Source: Ilyonectria destructans (Eukaryota; Ascomycota; Sordariomycetes; Hypocreales; Nectriaceae). From it: a stretch of 64,000 bases of DNA. The stretch spans positions 1,736,001 to 1,800,000 of the forward strand of contig JAHEWK010000012.1 in the NCBI GenBank assembly GCA_020740775.1. The letters run 5' to 3'. The notes beneath the pieces were generated by a model that was given only the letters and a program-made list of their open reading frames with translations, was not told the origin of the DNA and ran no database searches. The position numbers were made by a program, and so were the translations under genes. Shown piece by piece: positions 32,266 through 43,645 of the stretch. How positions within the stretch are numbered: position 1 is the stretch's first letter; every line of letters begins with the position of its first letter.

Positions 32266-32600
32266 TTAAGCATTATAGTAGCATGCAAAAGATTGGACCT
32301 GATCAGCCCAAGTTCGGCAACTAAATTCGCCTCCGTACCGCATCTGATCCATGTAGTCATTGCAATTCTTCCCTTTGTCACCCCGGGCCCGGCTTAGCAC
32401 TCTGCGATGTTCATAGCCGTGCCGTAATGGTAATTGTAACAGTTGCTCTTGCCCGTGGAAATACTTTGAGCCCAAGTGACATCGAGCTGGCCAGTGTAAG
32501 ACTTGCACTTGGTGTCACTGTAGTAGTTGATCTGCATCTGCTTGGCAGTGGCAGCCGCAAAGATCAATGCAGAGAACAGGGAGGCAGTCGAGAAATGCAT
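32266..32600 (-). pseudogene. Small secreted cysteine-rich protein, frame broken
   Basis: ATG 32600 begins a signal peptide (MHFSTASLFSALIFAAATA) and a mature start QMQINYYSDTKC, then VTWAQSIS and NCYNYHYGTAMNIAEC, followed at once by TAA (32394-32396). A different frame then reads RGDKGKNC and, near its end, SFACYYNA, stopping at 32266. Together they look like the two ends of one small secreted protein family in which Cys-rich text normally connects NIA.C to GDKG.NC; here the connecting part is missing or compressed and the frames do not join. I infer a deletion-plus-frameshift allele. The protein ending at NIAEC (69 aa) could still be secreted. Confidence 0.6.
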
Positions 32601-33556
32601 CTCGAAGCGTGCTATACATCGGCGAGTAATTGGCGCGGGGTGAAATGGTGTTGAGTGAATAGTGCAGTGACTTACAGATAGTACTGGAAGATTGGCTCCT
32701 ACCGCGGTGAAGACTTCTATACTGAGTATGAGCTTTGAAAAAGAGTGCTGGTTTTCTGATTCGAGTTTGATGAGAGGTCGATATATCAACAGTAATATAT
32801 CACTTGAGCCTCGAAGGACTCCTTATCATACCCTAAAGAATTGGCAATAAAAGGCAGGCGTGTAATACTGACAATGTTTAGGTAAGCAGTTATAAAAGTT
32901 TCTAACATATAAGAGTAATGCAGCTTTTTTTGACAACGCCGTTCGCCTGAAAAGCAAAAAAGCCCATACCAGCCTGGAATAGGTTGTAACATAACTAGAT
33001 GGGAGAGTGAGCATATTGCAGGCTCTAGGGTGGAGCAGGCTACCTGCGTATACGAGAACCTGCATATACGAGATGTGAGCGGAGTTTATTGTATAACTAT
33101 CAGGAATTCTAGCAGGGTTCTTCAATGCATTCCACTTTCATAATACGGTCTCTTTCTTCTGGGCATCACCCCGTAGACGTGTGGGTCTATGTCAGGGCTG
33201 AGTGGTTGTGCGACTGTGCCTTATTGTGCCGAACAAGCACAGGCGGTAGTTTCATACAAGGCAGTGATGTCGATCAACGCACTAATATATACTTCGTGGC
33301 CCATGACTCTATTCAAATAGATCAACTTATTGTCGGGACTACAATAAACGTTTCGACTCGGCACTTTTGGCTCTCTGTGGAATGATAGACGTTATATAAT
33401 GATTGCACCTAACTACTGCACCACAGGGCAAAAGATTGGGCTATGATCGCTATTTTAGTAATCAAAGAGTTGCTTACAGCTGTCTGTAGGAGCCTACGAA
33501 GAACCAAGCCGTAACACTTTGGCATTGCGAAATTTTATTTGGAAGAATATCGAAAG
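32601..33556. other. Intergenic region
   Basis: About 950 bp without a supported gene. AT-rich. Confidence 0.4.
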
Positions 33557-33642
33557 TAAGCTTTCTCTAAGCTATTCTAAGCTGTCCTTAAGCCATCCCT
33601 GAGCTATCTCTGAGCTGTCCTGAAGCTGTCCCTAAGTTCTCT
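33557..33642 (+). repeat. Degenerate ~11-bp tandem repeat
   Basis: About eight imperfect units of the form TAAGCTNTCTC / TGAGCTGTCC. Similar in design to the array around 28718..28783. Confidence 0.6.
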
Positions 33643-33928
33643 TAATTAGGAATTATATACTAACTAAATCAAAAAGTTCTATTGTAAGTTTAGGAACGTA
33701 GAACAGTAAATATCGGTTGGATGGCGCGACATCCCAGTGCTTTTGCTACGCACATAGTAAATAACAAATTCTATGGTTCAGGGGACATAAATGCTAAGAA
33801 TCAGTCTCTTGGGATTTGCATCCTAAACAGTGATGCTCAGTGCGTTATTCAAAATTCCTTTTGAATTAAGTATGTACTTGCATATGCAAATGGCAACACT
33901 AATTATATGTACTCAAGCTTCAAAGCAC
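33643..33928. other. Intergenic region downstream of the amine oxidase
   Basis: AT-rich 3' flank; nothing recognised. Confidence 0.4.
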
Positions 33929-35553
33929 CTAATCATCGATATCGATTGTCCACCCGTTGGCATCATCATATTCATCCTTGAACGTATCGCCGTGAAGCAC
34001 GTCATATCTCGTTAATTCCCCTTCACCATCTGCAACAGCACCGTCGGTATTGATCAAATTGCCGATCCGGTCACCCATTTCCTTGCCCTCGAACCAAGCT
34101 CCCTGCAGGTAGCCGAAAAACTCGGCCGAGTTGGCCTCTCCCGCAAACCAGAGCCTGTTCACGTTGGCTCGGAGGTTCTGATGTTTCTCAAGGGTCATTC
34201 CTGGGGGCCAGTTGCTGAAGGACCCAAACGCCCACCTAGATCGGTGTTAGTGATAGTCTGGGATTGGGAATCGGCACCAGGTGCTTACTCTTCTTGGCTC
34301 CATCGAGGATATATGAGGGAGGTGGGTTCAGGTACAGTGATGTTGGGGAACATTGACCGCAGCACCTCCATAATCTCGGCTTGTGTCTCCTCTTCGGTTT
34401 GCTTCTCAACTTGGTAGGCCTGTGTGCCTGTGACAGTTCCAAATAGGATATTCGATTCGGGGACAAAGCCGGTGGCACTTAGAGACTGAAAAATGGGGTA
34501 GTAGCCACGCTCTGTCGGGTCCGCGTAGAGCATGTACTGGGTATCCCTTGGCCACCAAGTCTCATTGAACTGCATGAAAATCTTGGTGTAGGTTCCCATC
34601 TGGAATTGCTCAATGGCCTCTCTCTTCCAGCGGGGCAGAGTCGGGTTGAACTTGACGACCTCATTTTGTAGAACGCCGACGGAAAAGGTACAGATGGCAT
34701 ATTCGGCCTCAATGCAATCTCCATCTTTCATGTAGACCGTGACTCCAGATGGGCTGTACTTGATTGTTTTTACAGTCGTGCTGAGAAGGAGCCTTGGATC
34801 TTTCTTCTTCAAAAACTCATTGGCCTCGCCAATAATGAGAGTGTTGAATCCTCGCTGGTCCCAAACGAGGTTGGTCTCGTCACTGAAGTGCTCAAAGACT
34901 GCCTTGTTAACAGACATGTCGTAGAGGAAGCCAGACTGCTCTGGCAAGATGGCCATCTCAAAGTCCCAGCCCCACCACTCGGCAGCTTGGGCATGCATAT
35001 CCTTCTTGGGCTTCCACCCAGCGAGACTTAGGCCAGCACGGACAGAGGTATCTTGCAGGTTGTCTTCGCGGATTTTATCCGCATCCTCCATGGCGATGTC
35101 CCACTTCTTATCAAAGTCGTTAATCAGATCCATGAAATCGTACGCGCCGGTCTCATCATACGTGAGAAGCGATTCGGCATCGGAGAAGGTGCTCTTGATC
35201 TTGTGTTTTTGAGCGAGCCTCCAGATAGGATTGACATTTCCCGACTTGGACTGGAGGCCTTCAACCCAGTTGGCACCGAGTTCCACTGTGTACGGTTTGC
35301 CATCTGGAGCTTTGCCGAACTTGGTGTTGCGCATCCGACCACCAATGTAGTCGTTGCGGTCGACAATCAGAAAGTCGCTGATTGAAGCATTGGATAGCGA
35401 CTGAGCTGCTGTGATACCTGCCACTCCTGCACCAAGGATGGCCACCCTGGTTTTGCGACAGGTTTGGTCTTCCTTACGGATCACCGCCGCCTGCGACACG
35501 CTGAGGAGGAGTCCACAGGAGGCGACTAACACGGGGACGGATGGAAAGATCAT
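33929..35553 (-). CDS. Secreted flavin-containing amine (polyamine) oxidase
   Basis: Exons 34289..35553 and 33929..34235, one 53-bp intron; 523 aa from ATG 35553. An in-frame ATG at 35583 would put a hydrophilic decapeptide before the signal sequence MIFPSVPVLVASCGLLLSVS, so the later start is preferred. FAD-binding motif VAILGAGVAGITAAQSL, then FLIVDRNDYIGGRM, the substrate-domain ELGANWVEG, and near the C-terminus the second flavin motif LWFAGEANSAEFFGYLQGA; the intron is restored inside WSQE-EWAFGSFSNWP. This is the flavin amine oxidase family with polyamine-oxidase spacing: it oxidises spermine/spermidine-like amines and releases hydrogen peroxide. Export suggests action on extracellular polyamines. 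The C-tail is acidic. Confidence 0.9.
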
Positions 35554-36766
35554 GGTATAAGTGGAGGGCCAGAAGGGGGCCAATGATGACAGCGGAGGCT
35601 GATGGAGGGGACGGACATTTCGAAAGTCGATGACGGCCCAGAGCTTGACTTAAGTATCCCATGCCCTTTGTGGTTGAACAACGCTTGTCCATGTATTCCC
35701 CGAGCCATGCCGTGTCGCCATGCTCACCGCAAACGACTGAAGCTCAGCTGAAGCTCCGCAAGGGGGAACGTGTCATCAATATTGTTTCTAGTGAGACCAA
35801 TAAGAGCCAAGACATGCCGCTATACGATGGGCACGATAACCGAGCTAGCCCAGCCATGCTGCCCGTTCTTCCCGCCCTAGACCAGCCCAGACCAGCCAGG
35901 CGCGCCTACACTAGCCGAGTGTAGTTAAGTGGTGATCAATAGAACGAGTGTTGTCGAGTGCCAGACGGGCTACCAACTCAATCCCTTCAAAGCCATATTT
36001 GGGACCTAGCTAGCTATAGCCTCTTGTCCGCTGTTTGCTGGATTCTTGTTGTACCACTTGGCCCGCTAAGCTCACAACAATTCAATTGCGATCTGGCCCC
36101 TTGAAACGAAAGGTTTCTGGGTTAGATCTTGCAATGCGTAACCTCCCCGAGGTCTCACAAGCTATCTTGAGTGCACAAAACGCAATCAATATTTCACAAT
36201 TCGCCCGAGCTGTCTCAAGCCACAAACCAACCAGCTCCCTGACTTGGGATTGGCACCTCCACCCCTTGCAGCAGCTAGGTATCACAGGCATCACTAGGAG
36301 TCCACAACGGACAGCCCGCAGCCACAGCAACCCCGCGACCAAAGCAAGCATAAAGCCAAAACAAGCCCGGAGTCAGAATAACCCGACGCTAGAGCAAGCC
36401 GGCCGAATAGCCCAGCCACATCTCTCAGACTGACGTCGATCTCCGATCTCTCATCATTGGAGACCGCTTCACCATCGTGGTTAGATCGAGCTGTGCCGTG
36501 TCTTAGTGATCGTCCCGTCTGTGGAGTACCTGCCGTGTCCCCATACGTGGCTCCGCTGATCGACTGACAAGTCGCCGAGGGCGGAGCAAATGTGAGTCAA
36601 TAAAGCGGGCGTTATGCTTGGCGGATGTGCTACGCTCAAACGACAACGAAATGAAGTATGTCATACCCTACACCAAAAATTCACTTCTGCCAAGGAGCCG
36701 AACCAGACGGTACTAAAGACCGGAAGCGGCAATAACCATTCTTCTAGCAACGGAATCTCGATTACC
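35554..36766. other. Intergenic region
   Basis: About 1.2 kb. Contains the oxidase promoter and the 3' flank of the permease. The plus-strand frame 36035..36433 has no domain and is not called. Confidence 0.45.
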
Positions 36767-38518
36767 TCAAGCCTTCTCACTCACTGCCTTGTTCATCCCA
36801 CCCGGTGCGTCTGTCATGTTTACCGCCTCTATCACTTCACTGTAGTCTTCTTCCTCGGGACGTACATAGTCCCTCGGCTCCTTCCATTCATCTTCCATGA
36901 TAGCGGGCGGCCAGAGCTTGCATCCAACCCAGAATGACAGCCCTGACAATGTAAGGCCAACCCAATACGCGAAGAAATAGAATCGAGTCACTCCCATGGG
37001 TGCTGAAACACCCATATTGTTCAGGAACCCATAAAAGTTGGGAATAATACCGATGATATAAGCAACGTAGGCCCGAATGTTCCACCCGTGAGTGAAGTAA
37101 TAGGCTCCCGTGTTTGCGGACGTGTAACAGTCGGGGATTTGAATTCTTCCCCGACTAATGAGATAGTAGTTGACGAGAAGGATACCCGTGATGGCGGATA
37201 GGAAGATCTGATATGAAGCTAGGAATGAGATGAAGACGGATGCGGAGCCCTAGAGTCTGGTTAACGACCGTAAGTTATTGATTATAGTGTGGAAAACTCA
37301 CCAGGAGATACCACGGGTTGATGGCAAAGGAAAGCACTGCACACACGAAGAAACCTCTTCGCACCGTGAGGTACTTGGGGAACAGCGCCGCAATATCATT
37401 ACCAGCTGGCAGAGAGTTTTCGAAGATGGAGCTGAAGATGCAGCAGTATGCAAAGCACGCTGCAATAAAGAAACACCCAGCTCGATTGGCCGATGTGTAC
37501 TCGGTCGTCTGGATGGTGTCCAACAGTGTCACCGGGTTCCAAATCAGCTCTCCGAAGATGATTTGACTCGAGGCACACACAAGATTGCCGACAACGGCGA
37601 CGATGAGGTTGGAAACAGGGAAGCCGAATAAGTTTCCAACAAGTACATCGTTCTTCCGCTTCGCATAGCGCTGGAAGTCAGCAGCGTTGCTTGCAAAAGT
37701 CGCACAGTTGGCTGCTCCAAGCATCAGAAACTGGACGATCAACCAAGCTCTCTCAGAACCAGTCGCTGTTCCGCGCTGCCGAACAACGGGTCCCAGGCCA
37801 CCGGCTTTGGTCGCCGTCCACGCAAGCATTGCGATGGCCGAGATGACGAAGACGACCAGCTTGGCATAGACCAGGCCGCGCATCTTGGGGACTGGGATCA
37901 CCAGAAATGCGCAGGTGATGAGCCAGAAAATAACAAAGCCGATCATGCCTGCAGTGGTGAGAGCAGAACCCTCTCCCATGGTGTTTGGCACATTGGCGAT
38001 GCTGGGGAAGATGGCATGCAGCATCACGTAGATGCACTGGCCGCCCTGTACTGCATTTACACCATTCCAGACGATGGCCATTATGGCGCGGTTAAAGGTA
38101 GGCCACCAGGCTCCGTAGACGCCGAATGCAACGCGGCAAACAACGGGGAATCCAATGTGATATGTTGCACCTGGTCGGCCGTTTAACGTGATGATGATGG
38201 AAATAAGTGCTTGTCCGCCAAATTGGCAGGCTAATGATTCCCACATGCTTAGGCCCAACGCCTGTGCGGTGGACGATGCATACCAGTTGGAAATGGTTGC
38301 GGTGGCTGAGAACCAGAAAGTGAAATATGTCCAATGCGTCCATGTTCTAGTCGAGCCTTAGCAAACGTCGTCTTTACCATTAAAAGAGGAAAATAATCAT
38401 ACCGGTCGCTGAGTTTTAGAGGACGGATATCATCATTGTCGAGCAAGGCGTCTTTGCCGTGGACGTCCTCGGCTCCAGTCGCGACGACGGACCAATCCGA
38501 CCATCGAAAGATGCCCAT
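36767..38518 (-). CDS. NCS1-family nucleobase/allantoin-type permease
   Basis: Exons 38403..38518, 37302..38346, 36767..37249; introns 56 and 52 bp; 547 aa from ATG 38518 (MGIFRWSDW). N-terminal cytoplasmic tail with DNDDIRPLKLSDR-TWT, then TFWFSATATISNW and GLSMWESLACQFGGQ, features of NCS1 carriers of the Fur group (uracil, allantoin, uric acid, thiamine-like substrates). About 12 helices follow, with GAWWPTFNRAIMAIVWNGVN, NAADFQRYAKRKND, the NSLPAGNDIAALFPKYL segment and a final INPWYLL-GSASVFISFL across intron 2. The C-tail is acidic (EEEDYSEV), as in endocytosis-regulated fungal permeases. It acts as a proton symporter at the plasma membrane. Divergent from the dioxygenase gene at 39409. 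Confidence 0.9.
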
Positions 38519-39408
38519 AATGGTGCAGATTCTTGGCTCCTCGAGTGGATTTATTGATTGAGAAATAAATGAGCCAACGTCGCTGAGAAGAACGCCTCGT
38601 TGCAACTCAGACAGTCAGGCATGCCGTGGTAGATAATGAAGAATTGGGGCCAATGCTTCCCCGTTATATAATGGGTCGCTATCTATCGCCTCCTTAACCA
38701 GGTGGACTCGATCGCTATCAGAGAGCGATTGAATTGGTATGTATTTCGACCCATCTTGGAAATCGACTCTGAATATAAGTGGAGAAAGATAAGCCTTTGT
38801 TCAGACACGCCGTCGGCCAATTTAGCCTCCCGCGACTCGATCTGTGGTTTTCGAGTTGAGGGTCTATGAATTCATATGCCGAAGTCAACTGAGGCAAGAC
38901 CGGTTACCTGGGAAGTGCAGGCATACCCAGAAGAAACAGGCTCGTGGGCAATCTTTATTTTTTGTCATCCTGCAATTGACATGTTTGCACACGCGTGATC
39001 GTCTTCAATTCCCCAGATCTGTGCATACGGTTACGAGGCATATGTGTGCTCATAGATAAAGACGAGGGCCCCGGCGGAGAAGTGCGGGGAGCTACCGGGG
39101 GTACCGGAGACCGTCGGAGATCGGTCGTTATCAGAGAGTTCTCCATCTTCTAATTTCCAATGCGGCCAACATGACTGATAAGGACCTTGTAGATACGGTG
39201 CCGCATCCGGGCCTAACTGGGAATTGCGGTGACCGGCGGAAACCGCAGAGTATGCACATGGCACTGGCTGCGGTTATCAACGAGCAACCGCGATGCTTGG
39301 ATAAATAAGACTCGTCGAGAGTGACCAGATAATCAAGTCGCAAGAAGCCCGACAACTAGCTTCATCGAGATTAGATTGAGACGCGCAGACTTCACCCCCA
39401 AATCCACC
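38519..39408. promoter_or_regulatory. Divergent intergenic region of permease and dioxygenase
   Basis: About 890 bp between two divergent start codons. GATA-type words are present, as they would be by chance and also in nitrogen-regulated promoters; I cannot single one out. Confidence 0.45.
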
Positions 39409-40611
39409 ATGGCTACCGCAACAATGACAGCGGCTCCAGCCACCGAAAGCTACAAGCTAGAGCTGTTGTCGCCTTATGGCCCTGTGTTTCGAGATGTTCT
39501 CAAAACTGCACCTCGAGACTGCGACTCCTCCGAAGTTCCCACTATCGACCTCTCAAATGTGCGCGGCAGCGATCAGGATCGTCAAGCTCTCGCCAAGACG
39601 ATTAAAGAAGCCGCGGAGAATACTGGCTTCTTCTACATCAAGAACCATGGCATCCCAAAGGCCCATATCGACGCGGCCTTCAAGCAAGCCCAGACCTTCT
39701 TTTCCCAGTCCACTGAGAAGAAGGCAGAAGTCTCGTACAAGCAGTCCAAGCATTTCAACGGCTGGTCGGAGAGGCGGGCAACCAGCATCTCCCCCACAGA
39801 GTCCCAGGACCACAGGGAGGGCTTCAGCTTTCGGTACGACCCGAAATTCGATCCGGAGCCGAAGGATTTGGACGCGATCCCAGAAGACGTGAAGCAGTGG
39901 CTGCGCTGCGAAGACTTTGTTTGGGATGGCACCGCCCATTTGCCCGACTTCAAGGATGACATGATTGCTTATTGGCGGTCTTGCCTCACCCTGGCTCGGA
40001 GCTTGATTCGAATCTTTGCCATTGCGCTGGATGCGCCAGAAGATTACTTTGACGACGTCATCACTTATCCCGGCAGGCATGTAATGCACCACCATGAGAT
40101 ATAGACCTCAACTGACTAACCCATCACAGTGACGGCGTTGTCAACTACTACCCCAAGAATACTGAGGCGAAGGAGGCAACCATTGATGTCGGCTTGGGAG
40201 CTCACACCGACTTGCAGTGCTTTACCTTCCTCTGGCAGGACAACGTCGGCGGGCTGCAAGTACTCAACAAAGAGGGCCAATGGATCAAGGTACCGCCTGT
40301 GCCAGACACATTTGTCGTCAACATCGGCGACTTCCTGATGCGGCTCTCGAACGATCGATTCCAGTCGACGGTCCACCGAGTATTCAATTATGCTCCGGAG
40401 GATCGCTACTCGATGCCCTTCTTCTTTGGCTTCAATTTCAACGAAAAGTGCACCGTGCTTCCTAGCTGCACAAGCGAGGAGAACCCACCAAAATACGAAC
40501 CAATTAGCTGCGGAGAGGTATGTTACTTGTCTTGTTCATTCGCAGGTTTGTTGCTAACTCGATTGATAGTGGTGCCGGTTACGATTTGAGAAGACGTACA
40601 GGAAAGCTTGA
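39409..40611 (+). CDS. 2-oxoglutarate/Fe(II)-dependent dioxygenase (isopenicillin-N-synthase-like)
   Basis: Exons 39409..40076, 40130..40517, 40570..40611; 365 aa. The start is ATG 39409 (MATATMTAAPAT). The N-terminal DIOX_N part has VPTIDLSNVRG and GFFYIKNHGIP. The catalytic jelly roll has AHTDLQ (His-x-Asp iron ligands), STVHRV (distal His) and RYSMPFFFGFN, where an Arg/Ser pair binds 2-oxoglutarate. Intron 1 (40077..40129) has an unusual GC donor: only the GC-AG reading gives YPG-S-DGVVNYYP in frame. The last exon encodes WCRLRFEKTYRKA. The family hydroxylates or desaturates small molecules. With a nucleobase-type permease and a Zn2Cys6 regulator on either side, a catabolic role for a nitrogen-containing ring compound is a plausible inference; no specific substrate is shown. 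Confidence 0.9.
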
Positions 40612-41109
40612 TATGGATTAGGACGCAGTTCCGTAGAATATTATCGGGTGATTCAATAAAATGAATTATGACTTACTTTATTAGTTGTGCAAGCAGTTTA
40701 CTTAGTTCCTGCAACAATACCCAACCCTCACCTTTGCTGCGACTGTTGCGGCTATCATCGGGCACCTACTGATTCTAACGCGAGTAATTCTGCCGACACG
40801 TAATCAATTCTTGATAAATGGGAGAGTAGTCATATAGACAGACATAAATACTACTTAACGCGTGGTGGAATCCCGCTCTTGTGAACGCGTCAAAGCATGT
40901 TCTTTCTACCCTGAAGTCATCAGACAGGAACTCGCTTATCTTCAGAAGCCTAGTTCAATTTGCAACGGAATTGTTCGGTAATCGCCGGTATCTGACTCGC
41001 CAATGGGATTGAGCCTGTTGCTTGATAAGCCTTTCCAGAACGGGGCGAGTGGGGTCCTTATCAAGACTGGCTTGCTGGCTCCGGAGATTAATCACAATAA
41101 TCCGACGAG
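40612..41109. other. Intergenic region
   Basis: About 500 bp; dioxygenase 3' flank and promoter of the following regulator. Nothing further recognised. Confidence 0.45.
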
Positions 41110-43645
41110 ATGATGGATTGCATCAGTCACGATCATTCTCCTGTTAAGACTGTTGCTGTTGTCGCTTGCTCCGCCAAATACAGTAAAATGAATCACGGAA
41201 ATTTAGACGATGAACCTGATGCGTCGTACCAAGAGGGATCGAGGCTATCCAAGCGACATCCAGCCGAGGAAGCCATTGAGGGGAACCCAACATCGAAACG
41301 CCGTCGGCGAGTTTTCTCATGCGAGTCGTGCCAGAGACTGAAGTGTAAATGCGACTACGACTTTGCTTTACAGTCATGTCGTCGGTGTCAAACTCTTAGG
41401 TACGCAGCTTAAGGTCCTATCTTTCCATCTCAAAAATTGGACATGGAGTCAATAACGAACACGAACAGAATCATGTGCTCTCGGCGCGAAACGGTTGAAA
41501 TGGGTGACCTCATGACGAGCGACACCAATATCATTTCTATTCAAGATAGGTGAGTTTAACAATGCTCTGCCCCTCTGAATGACGTTCCTGACTGGATGAA
41601 TGATGGACCATGCCAGACTCGCCAGCACCGAAAATACCCTGAGAGAGATTACAAGCCAGTTGAAATCTCTCACCAAACAGATAGAACGGAGTAATTTCAA
41701 CAGCGTCGAAAACAACCGACCTTCTGGTAATGGACTCTATCTGAGTGATTCAGAAACCTTTGGCGATAGCCTCGAGCACGTTCTTGACCCCGCAGACCAT
41801 GCGGTCCACTCTGCGCCCGTCGTTGTCCTGCGCGACCTCGATCGCCGGTACACTGGGGGCTATAGAAGACCTAGGGTTCTTACGGATATTGACCTGGTTG
41901 AGGCTCAACTCCTTGATGAACAGATGGCTAAAGATTTAATACAGATGTGAGTTGAACCGACCCAGGTTTATTCGGCCGAGGTCATGGAGGCTTACTCTCG
42001 GTCCAGCTTCTTTCGCCATAGAAGCCACAAGTTGATTGTTGCAGAGCCCAATACCTTAAGGTCAAGTGACGTTCTTCGGGACGCCTCACCCTTTTTGCAC
42101 AGTGTATGCTGCCTACATGCCATCATCTACCGCGACGACATCTTTGGAACACCTATGCACCGAAAAATATATGAACATGTCCGCATATCTCTTGGCAAAA
42201 TACTTTTGTCAATCCCATTGACTATTGAAGATATTCATGGTGTGTTTCTCATGAGTGAGAATGTGATGGCTGGTCCAGGAGTGAGTAGATCATCAAATTG
42301 AGCAGGAGGAATCTGTACTAAGTCCACATAAGAACAGCAAAGAATACATCGACAGTTGGATGTTGACGGGTTATTGCATTAAACAAGCAATGCTTAGCAT
42401 CAGCTTCTCTGAAATCGTCAAGAACATCAGAAAGGATATATCCACTCCAGAGGACCAAAGAGCAATTCGTTTATGGTCAACAATTTGCTTGGATCATCTC
42501 TAGTAAGAATGCAAACTCTCTCAATAGACCGACCAACTTACACAGTGACGCAGCTGGGCGGCAACCACTGGGAGACCCTCGGCGATTCCAAACGCATATC
42601 TTCAACATTGTGATCTTCTACTCAGCTTCTACAAGGCATCCATGCAAGACGGCATGCTCCTTGCGGAAATTTTGCTGTGCACCACTTTGTTACAGAAGCT
42701 CGGGGGACATACTGTCCTAGACCACGAAGGCCAATGTGTTGAGTTTACTGCATGGAAACAGAAATGGAATCACTTGTTATGTAAGTCAGCTTGTTCATTC
42801 GGTGAACCCGAGTAAAGACTCCAATCATACAGAACGCGTCGACTCACTATTATCATTTATCAGCAATGCCAACAGCTTCCATGCTCAGAATCGGGTATTT
42901 TTCAGCCTGCCTTATCCTAATTATTAGGTCTCTTGAAGATTTGGGCGAGAATCTTCAATCCACGACTCTTTTATCCAGCTCATCATCCAATAATAACAGC
43001 AATGGGTGTCCGGCTTCGACTGAAAAGGGCACTGCAAAAGATGCCACGAGGGCGAGCCTGAGATCCAATGCATCAAAACACGCTCAGTCAATCGTTGAAA
43101 CCTTTTTGAGCATGCCATCTTCTCTCAGGGACTCGATAGCGTCGATTAGATGCCTGTGTCTCGGGTACAGCGCCCTCATCCTCACTCATTATGACGAAGC
43201 TCAGTCGAGCATCTCGGATGAGCACAAGCTGAATCTCATCACTCGCCTTGAAGAGTGGCTAAACAATGCTCCTGGGATGACATGGGCTGTTATGTTTGGG
43301 AAATTGGCAAAACAGAAACTGATGACGCGAGTGCACAGCAATAATTTTAGCCAACGAGATGACCAAGGCGCGTTTTCAAGGACAGACGCCCGGAGAACTC
43401 TTGAGAATCAAGCCCAGATGGGATTTTCAAATCCGCCTCTCGCCTCAAGAAGCACAGAAAGAGTTCGAAATGAAGAAGCCCCAGCTGCGACTGCCATGGG
43501 CGAGGCAATAATGACGCCTACTGATGCAGCATCCGTCTGGTCTACCCCGGCACCGCTGAGCTATGACTTCCAGCCAGATTTTGTATTTCCAAATATGGAA
43601 GATTTCTTTAGCGGAGGATTTCTAGACTTTGGTGGATTAGAGTAA
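41110..43645 (+). CDS. Zn2Cys6 transcription factor
   Basis: Seven exons: 41110..41399, 41469..41549, 41617..41946, 42007..42280, 42333..42502, 42554..42780, 42864..43645; all phases close, 717 aa (691 if ATG 41188 is used). A basic run KRRRRVF precedes the binuclear cluster C-x2-C-x6-C-x8-C-x2-C-x6-C (CESC...CKC...CRRC...IMC); the last cysteine lies beyond intron 1, which splits the cluster. A coiled-coil-like linker follows (LREITSQLKSLTKQIE) and then the fungal middle homology region: IFFRHRSHKLIVAE, SPFLHSVCCLHAIIYRDD, EYIDSWMLTGYCIKQA and YWAATTGRPSAIP. The C-terminus is acidic and aromatic (FPNMEDFFSGGFLDFGGLE), a likely activation domain. Exon 4/5 joining is the least certain. Nuclear; probably controls the neighbouring dioxygenase and permease. 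Confidence 0.85.

Noticed and set aside
36035..36433. 132-codon plus-strand frame
   Set aside because: Low-complexity Ser/Gln/Pro-rich translation without domain or splice extension.
40077..40104. Stop of the first dioxygenase frame as a true C-terminus (242 aa)
   Set aside because: The protein would lack both iron-binding histidines, and a GC-AG intron restores the full fold.
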